A DNA stretch of 64,000 nt from Aequorivita aquimaris (GTDB lineage Bacteria; Bacteroidota; Bacteroidia; Flavobacteriales; Flavobacteriaceae): NCBI RefSeq assembly GCF_001573155.1, contig NZ_JRWG01000006.1, forward strand, positions 1-64,000. Direction: 5' to 3'. Under the pieces are notes generated by a model. The model saw only the letters and a program-made list of their open reading frames with translations, was not told the DNA's origin and did no database searches. Position numbers and translations under genes: made by a program. Shown here in pieces: positions 26,024 through 34,862 of this stretch (position 1 is its first letter; the number at the start of each line of letters is the position of its first letter).

Positions 26024-27001
26024 ATGGGCAAAAAACGTATTGCCGTTGCTATGGGCGGCTATTCCAGCGAGTTCGAGATTTCGATAAACAGTGGCGATGT
26101 GGTTTGCAACGCCCTCGATAAAAACAAATATGAAGTATATCCGGTACATATTTTGGAAGAAGGATGGTACTTTGTAGCCAATAACGGCACAAAACACCCT
26201 GTAAATAGAGCCGATTTCAGTTTTGACAATGGCACGGAAACCATCAGGCCCGATGCTATTTTCAACACAATCCACGGCACGCCTGGCGAAGATGGCTATC
26301 TGCAGGCCTATTGGGAATTGTTGAAAATTCCACACACGAGCACAGATTATTATTCCGCCGCACTTAGTTTTAATAAACGGGACTGCCTTTCGGTATTGAA
26401 GAATTTTGGCATTCGCGCAGCAAATTCGTATTACATAAATAAGGGCGGTGAGATTAATGTTGAAGAAATAGTAAAGAAAACCGGCCTGCCCTGTTTTGTA
26501 AAGCCCAACCGCTCCGGTTCCAGTTTTGGCATCAGCAAAGTGAACGAAATGGACGGAATGATGCCCGCAATAGAAAAAGCATTTACTGAAGACACCGAAA
26601 TAATTATTGAGACCGCCCTGGTAGGCACCGAAGTTTCCGTAGGGGTTTATAACAAAGGCGAAGAGATAATCGCACTTCCAATAACCGAAATTGTATCGGA
26701 AAATGAATTCTTTGATTATGAGGCCAAGTACCTTGGAAAATCACAGGAAATCACTCCTGCAAGAATTTCAGAAGAAGAAACCGAAATGGTTCAAAAAGAA
26801 GCCGTCCGTATTTATAAATTATTAAATATGAAAGGTATTACCCGCAGTGAATTCATTCTTGAAAAGGGAAAGCCTTATTTTTTGGAGATAAACACCAATC
26901 CGGGCCTTTCAACCGAAAGCATCGTGCCCAAACAAGCCCGCGAGGCGGGAATGACGCTTACGGAGTTTTTTGATATTTTAATACAGAATGTACTGAAGTA
27001 G
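26024..27001 (+). CDS. ddl: D-alanine--D-alanine ligase
   Basis: The 325-residue protein is a complete ATP-grasp ligase. MGKKRIAVAMGGYSSEFEIS is the N-terminal D-Ala-site strand, NTIHGTPGEDGYLQ follows, the ATP-binding lysine region is GLPCFVKPNRSGSSFGISKV, and EINTNPGLSTESIVPKQA closes the active site. It makes the D-Ala-D-Ala dipeptide for peptidoglycan precursors in the cytoplasm. It diverges from the PASTA/RluD pair and precedes lpxB, so the region is concerned with the cell envelope. Confidence 0.96.
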   Translation: MGKKRIAVAMGGYSSEFEISINSGDVVCNALDKNKYEVYPVHILEEGWYFVANNGTKHPVNRADFSFDNGTETIRPDAIFNTIHGTPGEDGYLQAYWELLKIPHTSTDYYSAALSFNKRDCLSVLKNFGIRAANSYYINKGGEINVEEIVKKTGLPCFVKPNRSGSSFGISKVNEMDGMMPAIEKAFTEDTEIIIETALVGTEVSVGVYNKGEEIIALPITEIVSENEFFDYEAKYLGKSQEITPARISEEETEMVQKEAVRIYKLLNMKGITRSEFILEKGKPYFLEINTNPGLSTESIVPKQAREAGMTLTEFFDILIQNVLK

Positions 27002-27047
27002 TTTCAGGTTTCAAGTTACAGGTTTCAGGTTTAAAAACTTAACAACC

Positions 27048-27075
27048 CATAACTCATAACCCATAACTCATAACT
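27048..27075 (+). repeat. Four tandem CATAACT units
   Basis: The 7-bp units CATAACT, CATAACC, CATAACT and CATAACT lie between ddl and lpxB, just before the lpxB start at 27083. Upstream, 27002-27032 repeats TTTCAGG/TTACAGG words. Similar short tandem arrays occur between genes in other Bacteroidota. Confidence 0.65.
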
Positions 27076-27082
27076 TTTTAAA

Positions 27083-28201
27083 ATGAAATATTACCTCATA
27101 GCAGGCGAAGCGTCCGGCGATTTGCACGGAGCCAATTTAATGAAAGCCCTACAAAAGGAAGATTCTGAAGCAGATTTTCGCTTTTGGGGTGGCGATTTGA
27201 TGCGTGAGGTTGGCGGCACCGAGGTAAAACATTATCGGGAACTTGCCTTTATGGGCTTTGCAGAAGTAGTACTGAATTTGCGGACTATTTTTAAAAACAT
27301 CAAATTCTGCAAAAAGGATATTGAAAGTTTCAACCCTGATGTAATTATTTTTATTGACTATCCCGGCTTCAACTTTCGGATTATGAAATGGGCGCGGCAA
27401 AAAGGGTACCGAACGCATTATTACATTTCACCGCAAATATGGGCGTGGAAGGAAGGGCGTATAAAAGATATAAAGCGAGATGTGGATGAGATGTATGTTA
27501 TTCTTCCCTTTGAAAAGGAGTTTTACGAAGAGAAACACAATTATCCCGTGCATTTTGTGGGGCATCCGTTAATCGATGCCATTTACAACCGAAAACAAGT
27601 TGACCCCAAAATCTTCAGAAAAGAAAATGGTTTGGACGATAGACCAGTAATAGCATTGCTTCCCGGCAGCCGAAAGCAGGAAATTAAAAAAATGCTGGAA
27701 ATAATGATTTCCGTGGCCAAGGATTTTAAGGAATACCAATTCGTAATTGCCGGAGCACCGAGCCAGGAAAAGTCATTTTATGAAAGTTTTCTCAGTACGA
27801 AAAACGTACATTTTGTAGCAAATAAAACTTATGACCTTTTAAGTATTTCAGAAGCGGCGTTGGTTACCTCAGGCACCGCCACCCTGGAAACCGCTCTTTT
27901 CAAAGTACCACAGGTGGTTTGTTATAAAGGCGGCAGGATTAGTTATGAAATAGCAAAACGCGTTATAAAACTGGATTATATTTCCTTGGTGAATTTAATT
28001 TTGAACAAAACAGTTGTAACCGAACTTATTCAAGCCGATTTCAACAAAAAAAGATTGAAAGAAGAATTGACCAAAATTCTGGATCCGTACAACCGTGCAG
28101 CAATGTTTTTGGATTATTACGATCTTGAAAAAGCGCTCGGCGGAAGGGGCGCAAGTGAAAACACGGCCAAACTAATTTATGCTGCCCTAAAAGAAAATTA
28201 A
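27083..28201 (+). CDS. lpxB: Lipid-A-disaccharide synthase
   Basis: The 372-residue protein is a full-length GT19 enzyme. MKYYLIAGEASGDLHGANLM at the start is diagnostic, followed by GFAEVVLNLR, IFIDYPGFNFRI, SPQIWAWKEGR, and the UDP-binding LLPGSRKQEI and TSGTATLETALF. It joins UDP-2,3-diacylglucosamine with lipid X to form the tetraacyl disaccharide of lipid A at the inner membrane. It lies 81 bp after ddl; a 7-bp tandem repeat array fills most of this gap. Confidence 0.96.
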   Translation: MKYYLIAGEASGDLHGANLMKALQKEDSEADFRFWGGDLMREVGGTEVKHYRELAFMGFAEVVLNLRTIFKNIKFCKKDIESFNPDVIIFIDYPGFNFRIMKWARQKGYRTHYYISPQIWAWKEGRIKDIKRDVDEMYVILPFEKEFYEEKHNYPVHFVGHPLIDAIYNRKQVDPKIFRKENGLDDRPVIALLPGSRKQEIKKMLEIMISVAKDFKEYQFVIAGAPSQEKSFYESFLSTKNVHFVANKTYDLLSISEAALVTSGTATLETALFKVPQVVCYKGGRISYEIAKRVIKLDYISLVNLILNKTVVTELIQADFNKKRLKEELTKILDPYNRAAMFLDYYDLEKALGGRGASENTAKLIYAALKEN

Positions 28202-28245
28202 AGAATATTTTATATTTTTAACTATTCATCCCCTATACCCTATCG

Positions 28246-28836
28246 ATGCGAAAACTACTCTTCCTTTCCTTTTTTGCTTTATTCCTAATTTCCTGCGGAA
28301 GTACCAAAAACACCGGTAAAATTCCCGAATCCATAATAGGAAAAAATGAGGTAAAGACGAAAACTACTCGTAAGGTAAGTCCGCACAAAAACAATAAAAT
28401 TACAGCAAAAAGAGATGATGAAAACACTTCGGAAGACTCTGAAGAAAGCCCTAAAGAAATTAAGAAGGGAATTATTGATTACGCCAAAACCTTTCAGGGC
28501 ACCCGTTATAAATTTGGTGGAACTACAGATGCTGGAATGGATTGTTCTGGCTTAGTCTATACCGCATTTCAAAAGGAAAACATTACACTTCCCAGAATTT
28601 CGCGTGATATGGCTACAAAAGGAATTCTTATTTCGTTTAAGGACATTGAAGAAGGCGATTTGGTATTTTTCAAAACCAGCAGCAGAAACACTATAAACCA
28701 CGTAGGTTTGGTAGTGGAGGCCAAACGCGGCGAAGTAAAATTTATACACTCCACAACCCGTGCCGGGGTTATCATTTCATCGCTAGACGAGGATTACTGG
28801 AAAAAAGCTTTTGTGGAAGTACGCCGGGTTATTTAA
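28246..28836 (+). CDS. NlpC/P60 family peptidoglycan-hydrolase lipoprotein
   Basis: The 196-residue protein has a lipoprotein signal (LISC, Cys at about 18) and a lysine-rich linker (about 40-80). A C40 (NlpC/P60) domain follows, with catalytic Cys in GMDCSGLVYTAF, His in INHVGLVVEA, and the third polar residue in FIHSTTRAG. Such enzymes cut gamma-D-Glu-meso-diaminopimelate peptides. It should be tethered in the periplasm at the envelope. It follows lpxB by 44 bp, so cotranscription is likely. Confidence 0.92.
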   Translation: MRKLLFLSFFALFLISCGSTKNTGKIPESIIGKNEVKTKTTRKVSPHKNNKITAKRDDENTSEDSEESPKEIKKGIIDYAKTFQGTRYKFGGTTDAGMDCSGLVYTAFQKENITLPRISRDMATKGILISFKDIEEGDLVFFKTSSRNTINHVGLVVEAKRGEVKFIHSTTRAGVIISSLDEDYWKKAFVEVRRVI

Positions 28837-28935
28837 TTTTCGGTTTCAGCAATTTTGTATTTCCAAAATATATTTTTTAATTTTAATTCAATTCTCCCCA
28901 ATAAATTTTAAGTAGTACGCTTAAAAGATTGGGGC

Positions 28936-30960
28936 ATGAAATTCATCAACTTTGCAATAGTAAAGTTTTCGGCTTTCCTTGTGCTGGGTATTCTCGCAGC
29001 ACAATACTTTCCTTTTAATTTTTTTTCACTTCATTATCTTTTAATAATCCTAGCGATAGTTACGGGCCTATGGCTTTGGTCCCGGAAGCAATTGATTCAG
29101 CACGTTTACTTCGGAATAGCTACATATCTCTGTTTTTTTGCCATTGGTTATTTTACGCATCAAATTCGGCTTCCACAATTTCAACCCAAACATTATTCGC
29201 ACTTTATTTCGGAAAACAAAACAGATTTAGTACAGCTGAAAATATCCCAGATCTTAAAGCCCGATAAATACTATCTCAAGTATTTTGCAACGGTAAGTGC
29301 AATAAACAACGAATCTGCAACGGGGAAAATCTTGCTGAATCTTTCTAAAGATTCTATAACAAAATCTTTTTCACCCGATGAGAGTGTGCTTGTATACGCC
29401 TCAATTACCGACATTCCGAAACCGCTGAACCCGCACCAATTTGATTATTCAAAATATATAAAATCATTAGGTGTTTATGGACAGTTACGCTTTTCATCAA
29501 CAGCAATTCTAAAAACACAAACAGGTTCCAAAACCTTAATGGGCATTGCGCAAAACTTACGCGCATATATAGTTGCTAAACTTCAAAATACAAACCTGGA
29601 AACTGATGAACGCGCAATTCTGCAAGCGCTAATTTTAGGTGAAAAGAAAGACATTGACAAAAGCCTGTACAATGAATATGCCGCTGCGGGAGCTGTGCAT
29701 ATTTTGGCGGTTTCGGGGCTCCACGTGGGTATATTATATATTATTCTGGCATTTGTTTTTAAACCCTTTTTACGATGGAAATATGGCGTCTTCTTTCAAG
29801 CTATATTAATTGTTATACTTTTATGGTGTTTTGCATTACTTTCTGGACTATCGCCATCAGTTACACGGGCGGTAACGATGTTCAGTTTCTTTGCAATAGC
29901 CAAACTTTTTGACCGAGAGACAAATTCCATAAACACATTATTCCTTTCGTTTTTCACGCTTTTGGCCATCAATCCGCTGTGGTTGTTTCAGGTTGGTTTT
30001 CAACTTAGCTATTTGGCAGTTTTCTTTATTGTTTGGTTACAGCCCCTTTTCTATAAAATAGGTTATTCAAAATATTGGATTGTCCGGAAAACTTGGGGAA
30101 TCGTGTCCGTTACTATTTGTGCGCAAATTGGGGTTTTACCTTTGAGTTTATACTATTTCCACCAATTCCCGGGATTGTTTTTACTCACCAATATTGTAGT
30201 GCTTCCATTTTTAACCATCTTAATGTGCGGCGGAATATTGATTGTGTTTTTGGCGAGTTTTGACAGCTTGCCCAATTGGTTGGCAGAGAGCTATAATTTT
30301 TTGATTGAAAACCTTAATGGGTTTATCCACTGGGTTGCAGTGCAGGACGAATTTCTTTTTAAGGAAATCCATTTCTCTACATTAAAAGTCTTGGGAACCT
30401 ATTTTTTCATTATTGCCCTAGCATTACTTCTGAAAAAGATAAACTATCATAGGTTGGTACTTTCACTTGTGGCAATTGCAACAATAATTTCAATTTATAC
30501 CTATGATGAATTCAGGTATTCTGGTAATCAAATGATAATATTTCAAAAAAGCAAACAAACGTTGATTGGTTATAAAAACGGAAAACATTTGACGATTTTT
30601 AAAAATGATAGTATTTTAAATACTTCTGAAATATTTCCTCTTAAATCATTCAAAACTGCCGCAAACATTAATTCCTATTCAGAAAAAAAAATTCCAGGGT
30701 TCTTTAGCTATAATAATAGAAGCATTCTCGTTTTAGATAGTTTGGGGGTCTTTCCCAAAATAACGAAGGTGCATACAATTCTGCTCACGAACAGTCCAAA
30801 AATTAACCTCAATCGACTAATCGACAGCTTACAGCCCAACCAAATTATTGCCGATGGCAGTAATTATTATTCCTATGTAAAACGCTGGGAAAAAACTTGT
30901 AAATTAAAAAAGCTCCCGTTCTGTCATACCGCAAAACAAGGAGCTTTCCCAATAGAATAG
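28936..30960 (+). CDS. comEC: ComEC/Rec2 family DNA-uptake channel
   Basis: The 674-residue multi-membrane protein has an N-terminal DUF4131-like region (about 1-180) and the Competence domain (about 220-480) with VHILAVSGLHVGILY and LLSGLSPSVTRAVTMF. After about 560 only a short non-membrane tail follows (YKNGKHLTIFKND...), which lacks the metallo-beta-lactamase HxHxDH motif of full-length ComEC. ComEC translocates single-stranded DNA across the inner membrane. It comes 99 bp after the NlpC/P60 gene. Whether this organism is naturally transformable cannot be seen. Confidence 0.9.
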   Translation: MKFINFAIVKFSAFLVLGILAAQYFPFNFFSLHYLLIILAIVTGLWLWSRKQLIQHVYFGIATYLCFFAIGYFTHQIRLPQFQPKHYSHFISENKTDLVQLKISQILKPDKYYLKYFATVSAINNESATGKILLNLSKDSITKSFSPDESVLVYASITDIPKPLNPHQFDYSKYIKSLGVYGQLRFSSTAILKTQTGSKTLMGIAQNLRAYIVAKLQNTNLETDERAILQALILGEKKDIDKSLYNEYAAAGAVHILAVSGLHVGILYIILAFVFKPFLRWKYGVFFQAILIVILLWCFALLSGLSPSVTRAVTMFSFFAIAKLFDRETNSINTLFLSFFTLLAINPLWLFQVGFQLSYLAVFFIVWLQPLFYKIGYSKYWIVRKTWGIVSVTICAQIGVLPLSLYYFHQFPGLFLLTNIVVLPFLTILMCGGILIVFLASFDSLPNWLAESYNFLIENLNGFIHWVAVQDEFLFKEIHFSTLKVLGTYFFIIALALLLKKINYHRLVLSLVAIATIISIYTYDEFRYSGNQMIIFQKSKQTLIGYKNGKHLTIFKNDSILNTSEIFPLKSFKTAANINSYSEKKIPGFFSYNNRSILVLDSLGVFPKITKVHTILLTNSPKINLNRLIDSLQPNQIIADGSNYYSYVKRWEKTCKLKKLPFCHTAKQGAFPIE

Positions 30961-30987
30961 CCCGAATATGAAACCGAAATGGCTATA

Positions 30988-31521
30988 CTAAAATGTAGAT
31001 TTAAAATTCTTTTGATATTCTTCCCAGGCTTCGGTAGTTGTTATTTTTAAATAATCGTCCGTATGTATCATTTTTAGGAAAATCTCAAGTTGGGGAGGTG
31101 TTCTGTAACCTGGTACCGCTTGGATTAGCTTGCCTTCTTCCGTAAAAAAAACAACACTGGGATAGGCGTTAACTTTTAGGGCATGTGCAAATAAATGCTG
31201 TGAGTTTCTACCTTTTCTCGCTGGATCATAATTGGGGTTTGTGTAGGTGAAATCATTAAAGGTTACCTCTTCGGTCCCTTCAGCATTAAACTTAACCGCA
31301 TAATAGTTTTTGTTTAAATATTCAATTACATCCGCATCGCTGAAAGTATTTTTATCGAGCATTTTGCAGGGGCCGCACCAAGTGGTATAAACGTCCATAA
31401 AAATCTTTTTTGGTTCTTTCTTTTGGGCGGCAAGCGCTTCATTCATAGTCATCCAATTAATTTTTTGTGAATGGACTGTACCTGCGGAAATAATAAGAAA
31501 AAAGAGTAATAAATATTTCAT
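30988..31521 (-). CDS. Thioredoxin-fold periplasmic protein
   Basis: The start at 31521 (MKYLLLFFLIISAGTV, a signal peptide) is preferred over an upstream ATG at 31569 that lies in the terminator region. About 177 residues remain, with a thioredoxin-like domain. YTTWCGPCKMLDKNTF carries the redox CxxC, and VNAYPSVVFFTEEG the cis-proline. Periplasmic reductases of this group act in cytochrome maturation or disulfide repair. The gene is convergent with comEC. Confidence 0.88.
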   Translation of the reverse strand: MKYLLLFFLIISAGTVHSQKINWMTMNEALAAQKKEPKKIFMDVYTTWCGPCKMLDKNTFSDADVIEYLNKNYYAVKFNAEGTEEVTFNDFTYTNPNYDPARKGRNSQHLFAHALKVNAYPSVVFFTEEGKLIQAVPGYRTPPQLEIFLKMIHTDDYLKITTTEAWEEYQKNFKSTF

Positions 31522-31549
31522 TATAAATGCTTTAGTAATTTTAAATATT

Positions 31550-31590
31550 TGAAACAAAAAGCGTTCCATAAAAAGGAACGCTTTTATATT
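31550..31590 (-). terminator. Strong terminator after the POT operon
   Basis: AAAAGCGTTCC (31557-31567) and GGAACGCTTTT (31575-31585) form an 11-bp perfect stem around a 7-base loop, with T-runs on both strands. It ends the peptidase-transporter operon after the stop at 31606. Confidence 0.88.
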
Positions 31591-31605
31591 ATAAAGTATT
31601 GTGTA

Positions 31606-33396
31606 TTAACGAATGCCGTGCATTAATTTTTTTAGAACAGGGTTCAGCAACATCGAAATAACGCCAACACTAATAGGTATTAAGGTGAATATCAAGAAGA
31701 ACGTTCCCATAGAATATTCTGCAGAAATCTTATCAATCATCCCTCCCATAGTATTGGCGGCTTTTTGGCCCACAGCAATGGCAAGGTACCATACTCCAAA
31801 CATAAATCCAATCATGCGCGCGGGCACCAATTTACTTAAATAGGACAAGCCCAAAGGCGACAGACACAACTCGCCCATTGTGTGCATCAAATACGCCAAA
31901 ATAAGGAATACCATACTCACTTTTGCGGTCATTGCCCCCGGGGGAATATCTGAAGCACCATATGAAAGTATTGCAAAGCCCAAGCCCAGCATAATAAGAC
32001 CAATACCATACTTTACGGCTGCGCTAGGGTTATATTTGCTCTCCCACCATTTTGAAAATATAGGTGCAAGCGTAATTATAAAGAATGAATTTAAAATCCC
32101 GAACCATGTGGCATCCACCTGTAATTCTGTTTGATTAAACTTATCGTACAGTCTATAAATTACCAAGCCCCAAATACCAATAAAAGCAATAACCAATGCT
32201 ATATTGGACATTGCAATTCTATTATGCGTTTTCTTGACCAACAAATAAATAACCCAAGAAATAATAATTAAAGGAACGGTCGTTAATAACGCATCTATTA
32301 TTTTGAAAATCATAGCAGAATTCCCAGTTAGGTCCCTATCGGTATAATCCTGTGCAAAAAGCGTCATAGAACCCAATGACTGTTCAAAAAATGCAAAAAA
32401 GAAAACCGTGAACAGCCCGAAAATGGAAACGGCAATCAATCTATCTCGAACGATTGGCAAATAACGAGCAATACGCGTCACCAATAAAATCAGGAACATT
32501 GCCAATGCTGCAAGAACAACTATGTTTGTTCCGCTCATTCCACCAATCTCAAAAGGCACCAGAGAAGTATCGTATATTTTTTCTAAAGGATCATTGAAAA
32601 GATATAGCAAACCACCAATGGATGACAATACGATCAAAACATAATCAAACATTGTGAACGGGTTCAATTTAATAGGTGCTTCCTCTACTTCATCACTTCT
32701 CAGTTCAGGTCTTTCCTCATTTATATTTTGAGGTATTTCTACTTCACGTACTTTGGAAGGTTTTGCACCAATACCTCCAAATATTTTATTCGCCAATAAA
32801 AACTGAAGCATTCCAAAAAACATAAAGATTCCTGCAAGCCCAAAGCCCCAAGACCATCCATAATTTTCAGCCAAATACCCACATAGCATCATTCCGAAGA
32901 AAGCTCCGGCATTCACTCCCATATAAAAGATTGTATAAGCACCGTCTTTTTTAGATTCCTTGCCTTTGTACATTTCAGAAATAATGGAGGTAATATTCGG
33001 CTTAAAAAAACCTGTACCAATTACCAAAAGAGCAAGACCCATGTAAAATGAAGCAGTGGTTTCCAGCGCCATGGAGGCGTGGCCAAGCGTCATAATAACG
33101 CAACCCAACACCACTGCCATACGGTACCCCGTAATTTTATCTGCTATCCAACCTCCAATGATAGGGGTTAAATATAAAAGCGAAGCATAGGTTCCAATAA
33201 GTGCCAACGCGTGCTCGCGTGGCCATTCCCAACCGGGATTGTCACTCAAAATTGGAGCGGTTAAAAACAACACCAAAAGGATACGCATTCCGTAAAAGGA
33301 AAAACGCTCCCACATTTCAGTAAAAAAGAGTATAAATAATCCCGCGGGATGCCCTAAAACTTTGTCTTTAAACAGATTTTCTATATCAGTGTTCAT
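31606..33396 (-). CDS. POT-family peptide/H+ symporter (second copy)
   Basis: The 596-residue membrane protein begins with the PTR2 signature ILFFTEMWERFSFYGMRILL. Later motifs are GGWIADKITGYR (TM2-3 loop), FYMGVNAGAFFGM and LSPLGLSYLSKLVPARMIG. About 14 membrane segments are expected, with a longer loop near 205-245 (KPSKVREVEIPQ...) absent in the neighbouring paralogue. POT proteins import di- and tripeptides with protons. It is the last gene of the dpp4-POT-POT operon, with a 34-bp gap to the first copy. Confidence 0.93.
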   Translation of the reverse strand: MNTDIENLFKDKVLGHPAGLFILFFTEMWERFSFYGMRILLVLFLTAPILSDNPGWEWPREHALALIGTYASLLYLTPIIGGWIADKITGYRMAVVLGCVIMTLGHASMALETTASFYMGLALLVIGTGFFKPNITSIISEMYKGKESKKDGAYTIFYMGVNAGAFFGMMLCGYLAENYGWSWGFGLAGIFMFFGMLQFLLANKIFGGIGAKPSKVREVEIPQNINEERPELRSDEVEEAPIKLNPFTMFDYVLIVLSSIGGLLYLFNDPLEKIYDTSLVPFEIGGMSGTNIVVLAALAMFLILLVTRIARYLPIVRDRLIAVSIFGLFTVFFFAFFEQSLGSMTLFAQDYTDRDLTGNSAMIFKIIDALLTTVPLIIISWVIYLLVKKTHNRIAMSNIALVIAFIGIWGLVIYRLYDKFNQTELQVDATWFGILNSFFIITLAPIFSKWWESKYNPSAAVKYGIGLIMLGLGFAILSYGASDIPPGAMTAKVSMVFLILAYLMHTMGELCLSPLGLSYLSKLVPARMIGFMFGVWYLAIAVGQKAANTMGGMIDKISAEYSMGTFFLIFTLIPISVGVISMLLNPVLKKLMHGIR

Positions 33397-33430
33397 CGGT
33401 ATTTGTTTTGGTTAAATTATTTCTGAAAAA

Positions 33431-34834
33431 TTAGTGAGGCTTGTTGATATCTGGATCTGCAAGTTCAAAAGGCTCGTTGTCGTGAAGTTCACGCTCATTA
33501 TCCTCAGCACCATGCGTAAGTTTTTCCAGTTTCTTTCTTATCAATAAAACCAATAATCCAAAGGCAACACAGAACACTGCAATTCCCGTAAATACAGTAT
33601 ATTCACCTAAATTAGAGGCTGATTCTCCTAAAAGTCCGGCTACTTTATTTCCAAAACCAGTCATCGCAAAGTATACCCCCATCATTAAAGAAGCATATTT
33701 TAGTGGTGCCAATTTCGTAATATATGAAAGCGCAACTGGCGACAAACATAATTCTCCTACGGTATGAAACAAATAAGCCAGTACCAACCAGTACATAGCT
33801 GATGCACCATCACTGTTAAACTGTGCAGCGGCTGCGGTCATAAAGAAGAAACCCATTCCCATAATTATCAAGCCCAGACACATTTTGAAAAGTGAAGTGG
33901 AAACTTTTCCTTTTAGTTTTCTCTTTGCCCAATATGCAGCAACTGTTGTACCCAAAATAATAATAAACATAGCATTAAGCGATTGAAACCATGAAGCTGG
34001 CACTTCCCAGCCCATCAACATTCTATCGGTTTTTTCAGAAGCGTAAATATTCATTAAACCCCCAGCTTGTTCAAAGGCTCCCCAAAAAACTATAACCAGT
34101 ATAAAAGAGATGAACAGCACAACCATTCTGTCCTTTTCAACTTTAGAAAGCGGTCTTTTCATTGCCGCTTTTTCTTCAGGATCAATAGATTTGTTGGTAT
34201 TATTTCCAACATATTTTAAATGTTTCTGACCCACTAAATATTGAAGTAATCCCAAAGCCATACCTATAGCAGCAAGTCCGAAACCGTAGTGCCAGCCATA
34301 AACTTCACCTACATACCCCACAATTAAGCTGGATAGAAAAGCGCCTATATTAATACCAATATAAAAAATAGTGAACCCCTTATCTCTTCTAATGTCACCA
34401 GTTTTATACAAACCACCAACCATAGTTGATATATTTGGCTTTAACATCCCCACACCCGCTATAATCAAGCCAAGACCGCTGTAGAATGCCCACATTTCTT
34501 CTATGGAAAGAACGCCATGTCCTGCTACCAAAAGAATACCACCTACAAGTACGGATTGCTTCTGCCCCATAAATTTATCGGCAATCCATCCTCCTGGAAT
34601 GGAAGCAACGTAAACAAGCATGGTATAAGTTCCGTATAATGAAAGTGCTTCGGCGTTTGTCCACCCTAATCCTGGATTATCGCTGGTTGCCTCTGCAACC
34701 AAATAAAGTACCAAAATGGCGCGCATTCCGTAATAGGAGAAACGTTCCCACATTTCGGTAAAGAACAAGATATAAAGACCTACTGGATGGCCAAATAATT
34801 CCTTTTGCTTTTGATATTGAAGAGCTTCTGACAT
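33431..34834 (-). CDS. POT-family peptide/H+ symporter (first copy)
   Basis: The 467-residue paralogue of the adjacent transporter has ILFFTEMWERFSYYGMRAIL at about 22-41, GGWIADKFMGQK, FYIGINIGAFLSS and LSPVALSYITKLAPLKYA, and about 12-14 membrane segments. The C-terminus is charged (ELHDNEPFELADPDINKPH). It imports di- or tripeptides. The two copies probably differ in substrate range. It starts 28 bp after the peptidase stop. Confidence 0.93.
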   Translation of the reverse strand: MSEALQYQKQKELFGHPVGLYILFFTEMWERFSYYGMRAILVLYLVAEATSDNPGLGWTNAEALSLYGTYTMLVYVASIPGGWIADKFMGQKQSVLVGGILLVAGHGVLSIEEMWAFYSGLGLIIAGVGMLKPNISTMVGGLYKTGDIRRDKGFTIFYIGINIGAFLSSLIVGYVGEVYGWHYGFGLAAIGMALGLLQYLVGQKHLKYVGNNTNKSIDPEEKAAMKRPLSKVEKDRMVVLFISFILVIVFWGAFEQAGGLMNIYASEKTDRMLMGWEVPASWFQSLNAMFIIILGTTVAAYWAKRKLKGKVSTSLFKMCLGLIIMGMGFFFMTAAAAQFNSDGASAMYWLVLAYLFHTVGELCLSPVALSYITKLAPLKYASLMMGVYFAMTGFGNKVAGLLGESASNLGEYTVFTGIAVFCVAFGLLVLLIRKKLEKLTHGAEDNERELHDNEPFELADPDINKPH

Positions 34835-34862
34835 AAGATTAATTATTAGTTAGTGTTGATTT

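Noticed and set aside
27002-27032. TTTCAGG/TTACAGG words before the CATAACT array as an RNA-binding or phage att site
   Set aside because: Too short and simple; no integrase or gene disruption nearby.
30906-30950. AAGCTCC/GGAGCTT inverted repeat near the comEC stop
   Set aside because: It lies in the coding sequence and has no T-run, so it is not a terminator.
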